DNA of 64,000 bases from Pseudomonadales bacterium (GCA_019090455.1 JAHRWA010000039.1:62001-126000), one strand, 5' to 3'; positions 26,982-35,900 are shown, counted from the stretch's first letter. Notes: a model not told the origin generated them from the sequence alone. Translations and numbers: made by a program.

Positions 26982-28142
26982 ATGGATTTCCAACTAAGCC
27001 CTGAACAGCAAGCTATTTATGAATACGGCAATCAATTAAGTAAAAAGTACGATCGGAAATATTGGATGAAAAAAGCCGATGCCAAAGAGTTCCCTGCTGA
27101 AATGTACCAGCAAGTAGCGGAAGATGGTTTCCTCGGAATTATGGTTCCAGAAGCCTATGGTGGCGCAGGTTTAGGAATGACCGAGATGGCCCTCTTCATG
27201 GAAGGCTTATCTAACAATGGCATCCCTCTTCTTAGCCTCGTTATTTGCTCAACCATGTCCTTACCGTTGATCTCCATGCACGGTACCGAAGAGCAAAAAT
27301 CAAAATACCTACCTGAAGCTTGTGAAGGAAAGAAACGTTTTTGTTTCGCAATTACCGAATCAGAAGCCGGCAGTAATTCTATGAACATCGCTACTTTCGC
27401 CAAGCGCGATGGCGACAAGTTCATATTAAGCGGCTCCAAGACCTATATTACCGACGCAGACAATTCAGACTACGGATTGGTTGTCGCACGAACCACCCCG
27501 TTAAAAGATACCGATAAAAAGACCCAAGGATTCTCTCTATTCATCGTCGATATGAAAGATCCTAAAATTGAAATTCGCTCTATCCCTATGAGCCTGACTC
27601 TACCCGAGAATCAGTGCCAGGTTTTCTTTGATGGCGTGGAATTGAGTGAAAAAGATATCGTTGGCACCGTTGACCGTGGCTTCGACATTTTATTTGATAC
27701 GCTAAATCCAGAGCGTATTATCCTAGCTGCACTCTGCTCTGGACTAGGGACTTATGCCTTAAACCAAGCAGTAGAATATGCCAGTGAACGTGTGGTATTT
27801 AAAGGACCTATTGGCGCATACCAAGGTTTGCAGCATCCACTTGCCATGGCAAAAACCGAAATCGAAATGTCTCGTTTAATGACATACAAAGCAGCATGGG
27901 CTTTTGATAAGAAAAAACCCGCTGGCGAGTTTTCTAACATGGCGAAGTATTCTGCTGCAGAAGCGGCAATCCATGCATGCGATGCCTCGTTACAGTGTTT
28001 TGGTGGCAACGGGTTTACCAAAGAATACGGTATTTTTGATATTTATCCGTTGGCGCGATTGTTACGAACCGCACCATTAAATAGAGAAATAATCTTAAGC
28101 TACATTGGCGAGAAGGTAATGGGATTACCGCGCTCGTACTAA
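26982..28142 (+). CDS. Acyl-CoA dehydrogenase
   Basis: 386 residues in the three-part acyl-CoA dehydrogenase fold: N-terminal helices, central beta domain (CFAITESEAGSNS, about residues 127-139), and C-terminal helices. The C-terminal motif that usually holds the catalytic Glu is not recognisable, but LNPERIILA supplies a Glu at the isovaleryl/long-chain-type position. GAGGAGCAGCAGG precedes the ATG. It starts the plus-strand cluster with the carboxylase genes. It is clearly distinct from the tandem pair at 32124 and 33322. The substrate is probably a branched or medium-chain acyl-CoA (inference). Confidence 0.88.
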   Translation: MDFQLSPEQQAIYEYGNQLSKKYDRKYWMKKADAKEFPAEMYQQVAEDGFLGIMVPEAYGGAGLGMTEMALFMEGLSNNGIPLLSLVICSTMSLPLISMHGTEEQKSKYLPEACEGKKRFCFAITESEAGSNSMNIATFAKRDGDKFILSGSKTYITDADNSDYGLVVARTTPLKDTDKKTQGFSLFIVDMKDPKIEIRSIPMSLTLPENQCQVFFDGVELSEKDIVGTVDRGFDILFDTLNPERIILAALCSGLGTYALNQAVEYASERVVFKGPIGAYQGLQHPLAMAKTEIEMSRLMTYKAAWAFDKKKPAGEFSNMAKYSAAEAAIHACDASLQCFGGNGFTKEYGIFDIYPLARLLRTAPLNREIILSYIGEKVMGLPRSY

Positions 28143-28166
28143 TCACGCCAAGATATGATCTTTACA

Positions 28167-28239
28167 ACATGAGTCAAGTCGCTGTCTAAAAAAACTAGTC
28201 GAAAAGAACGATGTAAATAAACAGCGGCCTGACTCATGT
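28167..28239. repeat. 19-bp near-perfect inverted repeat between acyl-CoA dehydrogenase and biotin carboxylase
   Basis: Arms 28167-28185 and 28221-28239 pair at 17 of 19 positions, with one further G-U possible in RNA, around a 35-base A-rich loop. It starts 24 bases after the stop codon and is not followed by a T-run, so it is not a classical rho-independent terminator. It could stabilise or process the mRNA between the two genes. A similar element lies at 32025. Confidence 0.78.
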
Positions 28240-28325
28240 GTTACCCCTCTCTGAAAAACACCCAAATATCATTTGTTTTCCATCAAAACATCCCGCCATA
28301 GACTGTCATTGAATAGGTGAGTTAG

Positions 28326-29825
28326 ATGACCACTGAAACAACAATAGAGCAACCACTCTTTAAAAAGGTACTCATTGCAAATCGAGGTGAAATTGCCCTG
28401 CGCATACTTCGCTGTTTGCAAAGTTTGGAAATACCCTCTGTCGCTATTTACCACTACAGTGAAGAGCGTTCCCCTCTACTAACCCAAGCCGACGAAGCGA
28501 TTGAAATCATCGGAGACAGTCCTAGTGCTGCTTACTTGGATGTCGCACAGATTATTGAAATCTGTCAGAGGCTGGGTGTCGATGCCGTTCACCCCGGCTA
28601 CGGCTTTTTATCTGAAAACGCTAAATTCGCCGTCGCCTTAGCGGAAGCGGGTATTCAATTTATTGGGCCTACACACCAATCCATAGACCTAATGGGCGAT
28701 AAGATAAATTCCAGAAACTTTGTCGCCGAACGCGGTTTTCCTGTGCCTCCCTCAGTCACGATGGACGCTGATTCTCCTGAGTTCATTGATGCGATCAAGG
28801 AAATGACCTTTCCATTAGTGGTGAAAGCCTCAGCAGGCGGCGGTGGAAAAGGGATGAGTATCGTTAATTCGATTGATGAGTTAGAAGCGACGCTTCGTGT
28901 TGCTGCATCAGAAGCTGAAAAGTACTTTGGCGATAAGCGCGTTTATGTCGAACGGTATTTTGAAAGTGCTCGGCATATAGAAGTGCAAGTACTGGGAGAC
29001 GGTAAAACCGTTATCCATCTGGGCGAACGAGAATGTTCCATTCAACGTCGCTTTCAAAAAGTTATAGAAGAAGCGCCTTCACCAGCTCTGGACCAAACAA
29101 AACGCAAGGAACTCTGTGAAGCGGCTGTAGGAATTGCCCAGGCTGCCAACTACACCAGTGTTGGAACCGTGGAGTTTCTTTATACCCCGCAAGGCGAATT
29201 CTTTTTTCTAGAAATGAATACCCGGATTCAAGTCGAACACCCCGTCACTGAAATGGTGTACGGCGTTGATCTAATAGCAGCGCAAATCAAAGTGGCTGCG
29301 GGTCTTCCTCTGGATCTCGCTCAAGCAGATATTGTGATGAACGGACATGCAATTGAATGTCGCCTTTGCGCTGAGGATGCTTTTAATAATTTCATCCCCG
29401 AAACGGGTAAGGTCCTTTTTCTCAAAGAACCTGCAGGCGAAGGGATTCGCTTTGATAGCAGCCTTTACTCAGGACAAGACATCACTACCTCCTTCGATCC
29501 CATGTTGGCAAAATTAGTAGTACATGCCGCTACAAGAGAAGAGGCTATCGCAGGAGCTATCCAAGGCTTGAAAGATCTGGTGCTACTCGGCGTCAACAGC
29601 AATTGCGAATTCCTGATAAAAGTACTGGAACATCCTGCCTTTTTATCGGGCGACATCGACACTGGCTTTATCAACACTTACAGCGAAGACCTTACCGCGA
29701 ATGGTCCCGAGAAAGATCAGCTACAAGCCGTTCTTTCTGCAACATACCTATCCGATCGCGAGACCACATTGTTGAATGATGCCACTCCACAACCCTACAC
29801 CGCCATTGGTCACTGGAGAAATTAA
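28326..29825 (+). CDS. Acyl-CoA carboxylase, biotin carboxylase subunit
   Basis: 499 residues with the biotin-carboxylase core: FKKVLIANRGEIA at the start, HPGYGFLSEN (89-98), the ATP-grasp Gly loop KASAGGGGKGM (167-177), and EMNTRIQVEHP near 298-308. It carries out ATP- and bicarbonate-dependent carboxylation of biotin. About 50 residues follow the core and end at HWRN, exactly where the fused paralogue (35855) reads HWRLTA and continues into its BT and BCCP domains. The next ORF starts in the same reading frame right after the TAA, so one in-frame stop separates the two. Confidence 0.93.
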   Translation: MTTETTIEQPLFKKVLIANRGEIALRILRCLQSLEIPSVAIYHYSEERSPLLTQADEAIEIIGDSPSAAYLDVAQIIEICQRLGVDAVHPGYGFLSENAKFAVALAEAGIQFIGPTHQSIDLMGDKINSRNFVAERGFPVPPSVTMDADSPEFIDAIKEMTFPLVVKASAGGGGKGMSIVNSIDELEATLRVAASEAEKYFGDKRVYVERYFESARHIEVQVLGDGKTVIHLGERECSIQRRFQKVIEEAPSPALDQTKRKELCEAAVGIAQAANYTSVGTVEFLYTPQGEFFFLEMNTRIQVEHPVTEMVYGVDLIAAQIKVAAGLPLDLAQADIVMNGHAIECRLCAEDAFNNFIPETGKVLFLKEPAGEGIRFDSSLYSGQDITTSFDPMLAKLVVHAATREEAIAGAIQGLKDLVLLGVNSNCEFLIKVLEHPAFLSGDIDTGFINTYSEDLTANGPEKDQLQAVLSATYLSDRETTLLNDATPQPYTAIGHWRN

Positions 29826-30338
29826 ATGCAACCTAAATACTTACTGAATGACAACTCCCATACAGTGACGCCCGTACGTCGAAACGACACCGTGACGCTA
29901 TCAATAGACGACCAACTCGTAACCGTAGGCTACCGTCGTTTGAATAGCCACGAGGCTGAATTGACGCTAAAAGGGAAAGTGCGCACGGTGTATGTCGCGC
30001 AAGACGAATATAAACTTTATCTACACCTTGATGGCAAAGTCTGGCAATTGGATCGACTCAACGAGTTTAGCGAAGGTAGTGCAGGAGGCGCTTCTAGCGG
30101 CTCAATCAATGCACCCATGCCGGGAGTCGTAATTGAGATTTACAGTGAAGTGGGTCAAACCGTGACTCAAGGTGACACGGTAATGCTAATCGAGAGCATG
30201 AAATTACAAACTGAGATCAAGGCCTCGATATCAGGCGTTATTCAATCAATAGGGGTTGAGCCAGGCTCAAACTTTAACAAAGGCATTCTCTTAGCAGAAA
30301 TAGAAGCCGAAGAAACAAATACTGAGAGTGAGGAGTAA
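29826..30338 (+). CDS. Acyl-CoA carboxylase, BT-like plus biotin carboxyl carrier (BCCP) segment
   Basis: 170 residues: a beta-rich segment equivalent to the BT/linker part of fused carboxylase alpha subunits (about 1-80), a Gly/Ser/Ala hinge (83-94), and a biotinyl domain (95-165) with the biotin Lys K126 in ESMKLQ. It would carry carboxybiotin between the upstream biotin carboxylase and the downstream carboxyltransferase. Its ATG follows the previous TAA without any gap and in the same frame; GGAGAA at 29815-29820 gives a proper ribosome site, so independent initiation is plausible. Confidence 0.92.
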   Translation: MQPKYLLNDNSHTVTPVRRNDTVTLSIDDQLVTVGYRRLNSHEAELTLKGKVRTVYVAQDEYKLYLHLDGKVWQLDRLNEFSEGSAGGASSGSINAPMPGVVIEIYSEVGQTVTQGDTVMLIESMKLQTEIKASISGVIQSIGVEPGSNFNKGILLAEIEAEETNTESEE

Positions 30339-30343
30339 AGACC

Positions 30344-31951
30344 ATGCGACGTATTCAGTCTCAAATCAATACCAATTCAGCTGATTTCAAACAATTTAAA
30401 GAACACAATTTAAAAATAATCGCTGAGTTTAAGCAAAAGCAACATGATGCCCGCTATACCCGCCCCGACCGAGATCTTCAGCGCTTAAAAAAGCAAAACA
30501 AAATGATGCCTCGCGATCGGCTAGAATTATTATTAGATCCCGGCACACCCTTTTTAGAATTTTCATCTTTAGCCGCCAACATGGCCTATGACGGTAAAGT
30601 TCCTTCCGCTAGCTGTATCACAGGGATTGGAATTGTGGGTGGTAGAGAGGTGGTGATCAACGCCAGTGACAGCTCTGTCAAAGGCGGAGCTTGGTACCCT
30701 TTATCGGTCAAGAAAATTGTACGTGCATTGGATATTGCAATCGAAAACCGACTACCCGTAATCCATATGTGTGACAGCGCGGGCGGCTTTCTACCGATGC
30801 AATCGGATCTATTCGGCGATAAGTACATGGCCGGAAGAATGTTTCGCAATCAAACGCAATTATCCAAATTAGGTTGCAAGCAACTCTCCTTAGTTTTCGG
30901 TCACTGTACCGCCGGTGGCGCTTACATACCGGGTTTATCCGATTATTCCGTAATAGTAGAAGGCACCGGTGCCGTATTTTTAGGAGGCCCACCTCTCGTT
31001 AAAGCCGCTACCGGGGAAGACGTTAGCGTTGATGACCTAGGCGGAGCCAGAATGCACACCACCATCTCCGGCGTTTGCGATTACTACGCTAACAATGAAC
31101 CCGAAGCCATCGCTATCGGCCGTGAAATAGTCATGCAGTGGGAACAGCCTAAGAAATTTGATATTCAACGGGAGACACCGGAAGACCCCTATTACGACCC
31201 TACCGATCTCTACGGCATCGTTCCTGATGATATTAAGAAGCAATTCGATGTTCGCGAAGTGATTGCTCGTATCGTCGATGGCAGCCGTTTTTCTGAATAT
31301 CAACCCAACTATGGTGAAACCATGGTCTGTGGCTTCGCCAACATCTGGGGCTACAAGGTGGGAATTCTCGGCAACAATGGGGTGCTGTTTAACGACAGTT
31401 CACTCAAAGCCGCTCACTTCATGCAACTGTGTAATCAGAACCATGTGCCCTTAGTTTTCCTTCAAAACATTACCGGCTACATGATTGGTAAAGAATACGA
31501 ACAACGCGGCATTACCAAAGACGGCGCAAAAATGCTGATGGTACAAGCTTGCTCCGAAGTGCCCAAATTCACCATTATGACAAACGGTTCATTCGGCGCT
31601 GGCAACTACGGCATGTGTGGTCGCTCCTTCGATGCTCGCACACTCTTTAGCTGGCCCCAAAGTCAGATATCAGTAATGGGGTCTGATCAAGCCGCCAATA
31701 CATTGGTCACCATTAAAGTCGCGCAGCTTAAGCGCCAAGGCATGGACCCTGACGCACAACAGCTGGAGCAGGTCCGAGCTGAAGTATTAAGTAACTATGA
31801 AAACCAAACTAGCGCCTACTACACGAGTTCAGAGATTTGGGATGATGGTATTATTGATCCTGTGGATACCCGCAATGCGCTGGGGATATCATTAACGGCA
31901 TCCTTAAATGCGCCCTTTGGTGATCCGCGTTATGGGGTATTGAGATTGTAA
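30344..31951 (+). CDS. Acyl-CoA carboxylase, carboxyltransferase subunit (MCC-beta / geranyl-CoA type)
   Basis: 535 residues of the biotin-dependent carboxyltransferase family: N-terminal crotonase-like half with LLDPGTPFLEFSSLAA (63-78) and CTAGGAYIPGLSD (188-200), C-terminal half with QNITGYMIGKEYE and GSFGAGNYGMCGR. It aligns without gaps over its first 200 residues with the paralogue at 38856 but is clearly diverged, so the two carboxylases probably act on different acyl-CoAs (3-methylcrotonyl-, geranyl- or another branched enoyl-CoA). It starts 5 bases after the BCCP gene. Confidence 0.9.
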   Translation: MRRIQSQINTNSADFKQFKEHNLKIIAEFKQKQHDARYTRPDRDLQRLKKQNKMMPRDRLELLLDPGTPFLEFSSLAANMAYDGKVPSASCITGIGIVGGREVVINASDSSVKGGAWYPLSVKKIVRALDIAIENRLPVIHMCDSAGGFLPMQSDLFGDKYMAGRMFRNQTQLSKLGCKQLSLVFGHCTAGGAYIPGLSDYSVIVEGTGAVFLGGPPLVKAATGEDVSVDDLGGARMHTTISGVCDYYANNEPEAIAIGREIVMQWEQPKKFDIQRETPEDPYYDPTDLYGIVPDDIKKQFDVREVIARIVDGSRFSEYQPNYGETMVCGFANIWGYKVGILGNNGVLFNDSSLKAAHFMQLCNQNHVPLVFLQNITGYMIGKEYEQRGITKDGAKMLMVQACSEVPKFTIMTNGSFGAGNYGMCGRSFDARTLFSWPQSQISVMGSDQAANTLVTIKVAQLKRQGMDPDAQQLEQVRAEVLSNYENQTSAYYTSSEIWDDGIIDPVDTRNALGISLTASLNAPFGDPRYGVLRL

Positions 31952-32024
31952 ACATAGCCAATCGTATATTTGAATATTTCAGTTTTGAACATTTCGTTTT
32001 TACCATTAATTTATTGAACATACC

Positions 32025-32104
32025 GATTTTTAACACTATCGATTTCTAAAAGAATCGATATCTAAAAGAGCCGATTCCTAAAATAATCGATAGTGTTAAA
32101 AATC
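32025..32104. repeat. Perfect 20-bp inverted repeat upstream of the tandem acyl-CoA dehydrogenases
   Basis: GATTTTTAACACTATCGATT at 32025-32044 and its exact reverse complement at 32085-32104 enclose a 40-base loop that itself contains two CTAAAAGA.CGAT-type direct repeats. It ends 20 bases before the ATG at 32124, leaving just enough space for the AAGGAA ribosome site. There is no T-run. As mRNA this would be a very stable 20-bp stem in the leader. Confidence 0.88.
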
Positions 32105-32123
32105 AAGCTTAAGGAATTACACC

Positions 32124-33299
32124 ATGTCACTAGCCCATCAATTTTCACTCACTACTGAGCAGCAAAGTCTTCTCGATCATGCTGATAAATTTGCGAGAGA
32201 AAAACTCTATCCCTTAGCAGAGAAAATGGATAACGAAGAATCCTGGCCGAAGGAAATCATGCCTATGCTAGGCGACTTGGGTTTTCTGGGTGTTACCGTA
32301 CCCGAGCAATACGGCGGTAGCGGTATGGGTATGCTCGAAGCTGGACTTATCGGACAAGCCTTTGCTCGCTGGAATAACGCTGTGTCCTTAAGCTGGTTGG
32401 CTCACGACAATCTTTGCGTCAACAACATTTACAACAACGGCAGCGAGTTTATTCGCGACAAGTATCTTCCTAAGCTTTGCAGTGGTGAATGGACCGGTTG
32501 CTTAGGTCTGACTGAACCTGGCGCGGGTTCTGACGCACTCGGCTCCATGAGCACTAAAGCCGTTCGCGATGGCGATCACTACGTCATTAATGGTGCCAAG
32601 ATTTTTATCACTAACGGCCCTGTCGCTGACGTCTGCTTGCTCTATGCAAAAACGCAGCAGGGAGCCGGTTCTAAGGGAATTACCGCCTTTGTTGTTGAAA
32701 CTAACACACCGGGATTTAAGGTGGCGCAAAAGCTGATAAAGATGGGATTTCGCGGGAGTCAGACTGCTGAATTGGTATTTGAAGACATGCGTATACCGGT
32801 AGAGAATATCGTCGGTAAAGAACACGAAGGCCATCGCGTCGTGATGAGTGGACTGGATTTTGAACGTGCTATGGCAGCACCTCTTAGCGTTGGTATCGCT
32901 GAAAGAGCATTAGAATTGGCCGTAGAATATTCGAAAACACGTAAGCAGTTTGGCAAGACCATTGGCGAATTCCAAATGATACAAGCGCGCTTAGCGGACA
33001 TGTACGTTTGGGTAGAAACCATGAAGACGCTAAACTGGAAAGTACTCGCTGAAGTCTCTGGGCTAGATGAAACACAAGTGGGTCGTGGCGAAATTCACGC
33101 ACGCGCCGCTGCCTCCGTTATGTACTGTGCCGATATGTGTAACAAAGTTCTCGACAATTCCGTTCAAGTCCATGGTGGTAGTGGATACATTTGGGAAACG
33201 GAAATCAACCGACTCTTCAGAACCACAAAATTATTAGAAATCGGTGCGGGCACTACCGAAGTCAGAAAAATGATTATTGCCGGCGAACTGCTTAAATAA
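32124..33299 (+). CDS. Acyl-CoA dehydrogenase, isovaleryl-CoA type (tandem copy 1)
   Basis: 391 residues. The C-terminal EIGAGTTEVRKM replaces the usual catalytic Glu region by Gly-Ala-Gly, exactly as in isovaleryl-CoA dehydrogenases, where the base moves to an earlier helix; the expected Glu is E247 in GLDFERA. FAD-domain elements LGLTEPGAGSDA (127-138) and GSKGITAFVVET are present. It would oxidise a branched short-chain acyl-CoA with electrons passed to ETF. It is followed 22 bases later by a close paralogue that shares most of its sequence, so a recent tandem duplication is clear. Confidence 0.9.
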   Translation: MSLAHQFSLTTEQQSLLDHADKFAREKLYPLAEKMDNEESWPKEIMPMLGDLGFLGVTVPEQYGGSGMGMLEAGLIGQAFARWNNAVSLSWLAHDNLCVNNIYNNGSEFIRDKYLPKLCSGEWTGCLGLTEPGAGSDALGSMSTKAVRDGDHYVINGAKIFITNGPVADVCLLYAKTQQGAGSKGITAFVVETNTPGFKVAQKLIKMGFRGSQTAELVFEDMRIPVENIVGKEHEGHRVVMSGLDFERAMAAPLSVGIAERALELAVEYSKTRKQFGKTIGEFQMIQARLADMYVWVETMKTLNWKVLAEVSGLDETQVGRGEIHARAAASVMYCADMCNKVLDNSVQVHGGSGYIWETEINRLFRTTKLLEIGAGTTEVRKMIIAGELLK

Positions 33300-33321
33300 A
33301 AATTTACAAGAGGAATAAACC

Positions 33322-34494
33322 ATGGCAACGACCCAGTTCTCTTTAACACCAGAACAGCAAAACCTATTCGATCACGCCGATCGTTTTGCTCGTGAGCAAA
33401 TGTACCCCTTGTCGGCCAAAATGGATAACGAAGAATGGTGGCCCGCCGATTTTATGAAAAAATTTGGTGAGCTTGGATTCTTAGGCGTTACCATTCCCGA
33501 AGAGTTTGGTGGCTGCGGTATGAGTTTGTTAGATGCAGGCTTAATTTTACAAGCCTTTTCTCGCTGGAATCACGCTCTCGCTTTAAGCTGGATTACCCAC
33601 GAGAATTTGTGCACCAACAACATCTACAACAACGGCAATCAGTTTATTCGGGAAAAATATTTACCGAAACTCTGTAACGGCGAATGGACCGGATGTTTAG
33701 GATTAACCGAACCCGGTGCCGGATCAGATGCACTAGGCTCCATGAGCACCAAAGCGGTACTGGATGGCGATCATTACGTTATCAATGGCGGCAAGATGTT
33801 TATTACCAATGGCCCCGTCGCGGACATCTGTCTTCTCTACGCCAAAACGGAGCCAGATCGAGGCTCCAAAGGTATCACTGCATTTGTAGTAGAAACCAAC
33901 ACGCCTGGATTCAAGGTTGCGCAAAAGCTCATTAAAATGGGTTTTCGTGGTAGCCAGACAGGCGAATTTGTTTTTGAAGACATGCGAGTTCCGGTAGAAA
34001 ATGTTCTTGGAAAGGTGAACGAAGGTCATCGCGTCGTGATGAGTGGACTGGATTTCGAACGCGCAGTTATCGCACCTCTGGGTGTGGGCGTTGCAGAACG
34101 AACCCTACAACTCTCAATAGAATACGCCAAAACAAGAAAGCAATTCGGCAAGACCATCGGTGAGTTTCAGATGATACAAGCGCGCCTAGCGGATATGTAC
34201 GTCTGGGTAGAAACCATGAAAACATTCTGTTGGCAGGTACTAGCGGATGTATCCGAAGTGGATGAAACCCAAGCCGGTCGCGGTGAGATACATGCTCGCA
34301 CAGCGGCATCCATGATGTACTGCGCCGACATGTGTAATAAGGTATTAGACAATGGGGTCCAAATACACGGTGGCGGTGGCTATATTTGGGAATCTGAAAT
34401 CAATCGATTATTCCGTTCCATAAAGGTGATGGAAATTGGTGCCGGTACAACGGAAGTCAGGAAGATGATTATTGCTGGCGAGTTATTGAAGTAA
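33322..34494 (+). CDS. Acyl-CoA dehydrogenase, isovaleryl-CoA type (tandem copy 2)
   Basis: 390 residues, a near-duplicate of the preceding gene: identical blocks include LTEPGAGSDALGSMSTKAV, AQKLIKMGFRGSQT and KTRKQFGKTIGEFQMIQARL (shortened here). It keeps the IVD-type catalytic Glu (E246 in LDFERAV) and the EIGAGTTEVRKM end. Differences are concentrated around residues 60-95 and 255-275, near the acyl pocket in this family, so the copies may have split chain-length or branching preference. AGAGGAAT precedes the ATG. A strong terminator follows. Confidence 0.9.
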   Translation: MATTQFSLTPEQQNLFDHADRFAREQMYPLSAKMDNEEWWPADFMKKFGELGFLGVTIPEEFGGCGMSLLDAGLILQAFSRWNHALALSWITHENLCTNNIYNNGNQFIREKYLPKLCNGEWTGCLGLTEPGAGSDALGSMSTKAVLDGDHYVINGGKMFITNGPVADICLLYAKTEPDRGSKGITAFVVETNTPGFKVAQKLIKMGFRGSQTGEFVFEDMRVPVENVLGKVNEGHRVVMSGLDFERAVIAPLGVGVAERTLQLSIEYAKTRKQFGKTIGEFQMIQARLADMYVWVETMKTFCWQVLADVSEVDETQAGRGEIHARTAASMMYCADMCNKVLDNGVQIHGGGGYIWESEINRLFRSIKVMEIGAGTTEVRKMIIAGELLK

Positions 34495-34542
34495 AGAGGA
34501 CAGATAAACTGGTGGCAACAGTCGCCATTTATTTTTCTAAGT

Positions 34543-34575
34543 AAAAAAAGGCCGACATAAAGTCGGCCTTTTTTT
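34543..34575. terminator. Bidirectional rho-independent terminator
   Basis: 14-bp perfect stem: A7 plus GGCCGAC (34543-34556) with GTCGGCC plus T7 (34562-34575), 5-base loop ATAAA. The A-run and T-run give it a T-tract on either strand, so it can end both the plus-strand acyl-CoA cluster and the converging minus-strand liu/mcc operon. Confidence 0.93.
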
Positions 34576-34624
34576 ATCTCATGTCAGTCACATCAGATAA
34601 GTCGATCACATAGCAAGACGAGCA

Positions 34625-35767
34625 TTACATACGTTTTGCGACTTCTTCATACATAATCTCAGTAGCACCACCGCCTACGGGTAAGACTCTTGCATCACGA
34701 TACATTCTTTCAATGGGGCTCTCAGACATAAAGCCCATACCACCGTGGAACTGCATGCAGTCATACATGACTTCATTGGCAATATCACAGGCATATCCCT
34801 TAAGCATGGAAACCTCTTTAATACATTCGCTGCCTTGAGAATCTAACCAAGCAACATAATGCAGATAATTTCGCGCTACACTGACTTTGGTTTGCGCTCT
34901 GGCCATTTTTTCTCGAATTACGCCTTTGTTCCAAAGTGAACCACCAAATGCTTGTCGATTTTTAACATTTTCAATCGTTAAATCAATCGCCTTTTGTGCT
35001 TCACTCACACCCATCGCCGACAACACGATACGCTCGTGCTGGAAGTTTTTCATGATGGAATAAAAACCTTTATTCTCTTCACCCAGCAAATTATCAGCAG
35101 GAATTCTCACATCTTCAAAAAACAATTCAGCCGTATCAGAACATTTCCAACCGTGCTTCTTTAAAGAACGGCCCACGGTAAATCCAGGGGTTCCTTTTTC
35201 GACGATAAAGATGGAAATACCACGTGAGCCTTTGGCATTAAAGTCAGTCTTCGCTGCAACGAAATAAATATCGCCGTGAACGCCATTGGTAATAAACATT
35301 TTACTACCGTTGATGACCCACTCATCGCCATCTCGCACGGCTCGTGTTTTGATGCCAGCCACATCAGAACCCGCAGCAGGTTCTGTAACACAAACGGCAG
35401 TAATCTTGCTGCCATCTACGATACTGGGAATGTATTTTTCTTTTTGCGCTACTGTTCCCGCTAAAGCCAAGTGCGGCGATGCCATATTGGTATGGACCAA
35501 TGCCGTCACGGTAACTCCACCGAATGTGGATTGAGCCAATTCCTCACCCAACACTGTCGCCGCTCGAATATCCATACCACTACCACCGTAGCGCTCTTCG
35601 TGCATTAAACCGAATAGCCCCACTGCACCCATTTTTTTCAATAGCTCTCTGGGAACAAAGCCTTGCTCTTCCCAGGCCTCTCCGAAAGGCACTATTTCCT
35701 TTGCCACAAATTTTCTAATTTGGTCGCGTAGGATATTATGTTCTTCATCAAAATAAGGGTTAATCAT
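34625..35767 (-). CDS. Acyl-CoA dehydrogenase
   Basis: 380 residues with VCVTEPAAGSDVAGI (about 124-138), the GSRGISIFIVEKGTPGF strand, and HGGMGFMSES / PVGGGATEIM near the C-terminus. The GGGATEIM form lacks the C-terminal catalytic Glu; FQHERIVLS offers a Glu at the long-chain/isovaleryl position. It is the last gene of the minus-strand liu/mcc-type operon and could supply the unsaturated acyl-CoA for the carboxylase. It is not a close copy of the tandem pair across the terminator. Confidence 0.88.
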   Translation of the reverse strand: MINPYFDEEHNILRDQIRKFVAKEIVPFGEAWEEQGFVPRELLKKMGAVGLFGLMHEERYGGSGMDIRAATVLGEELAQSTFGGVTVTALVHTNMASPHLALAGTVAQKEKYIPSIVDGSKITAVCVTEPAAGSDVAGIKTRAVRDGDEWVINGSKMFITNGVHGDIYFVAAKTDFNAKGSRGISIFIVEKGTPGFTVGRSLKKHGWKCSDTAELFFEDVRIPADNLLGEENKGFYSIMKNFQHERIVLSAMGVSEAQKAIDLTIENVKNRQAFGGSLWNKGVIREKMARAQTKVSVARNYLHYVAWLDSQGSECIKEVSMLKGYACDIANEVMYDCMQFHGGMGFMSESPIERMYRDARVLPVGGGATEIMYEEVAKRM

Positions 35768-35792
35768 TCTTGGTCCTCAATCTTCGGTTAAT

Positions 35793-35900
35793 GGTTCTAT
35801 TTTTACTGATGGTTCTATTTCAACTATTTGTTCTATTTCAACTATTGGTTTTGTTTATACTGATGGTTCTATTTCTACCAATGGTTCAATTTCTACGAGA
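35793..35900. repeat. Six-unit 18-bp tandem repeat spanning the 3' end of the carboxylase alpha gene
   Basis: Units of 18 bases, consensus GGTTCTATTTCTACTGAT, at 35793, 35811, 35829, 35847, 35865 and 35883. The minus-strand stop codon (35857-35855) falls inside the fourth unit, so units 5-6 encode the doubled protein end LVEIEP-LVEIEP while units 1-3 lie outside the gene. Divergence between units is 2-6 bases. Confidence 0.9.
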
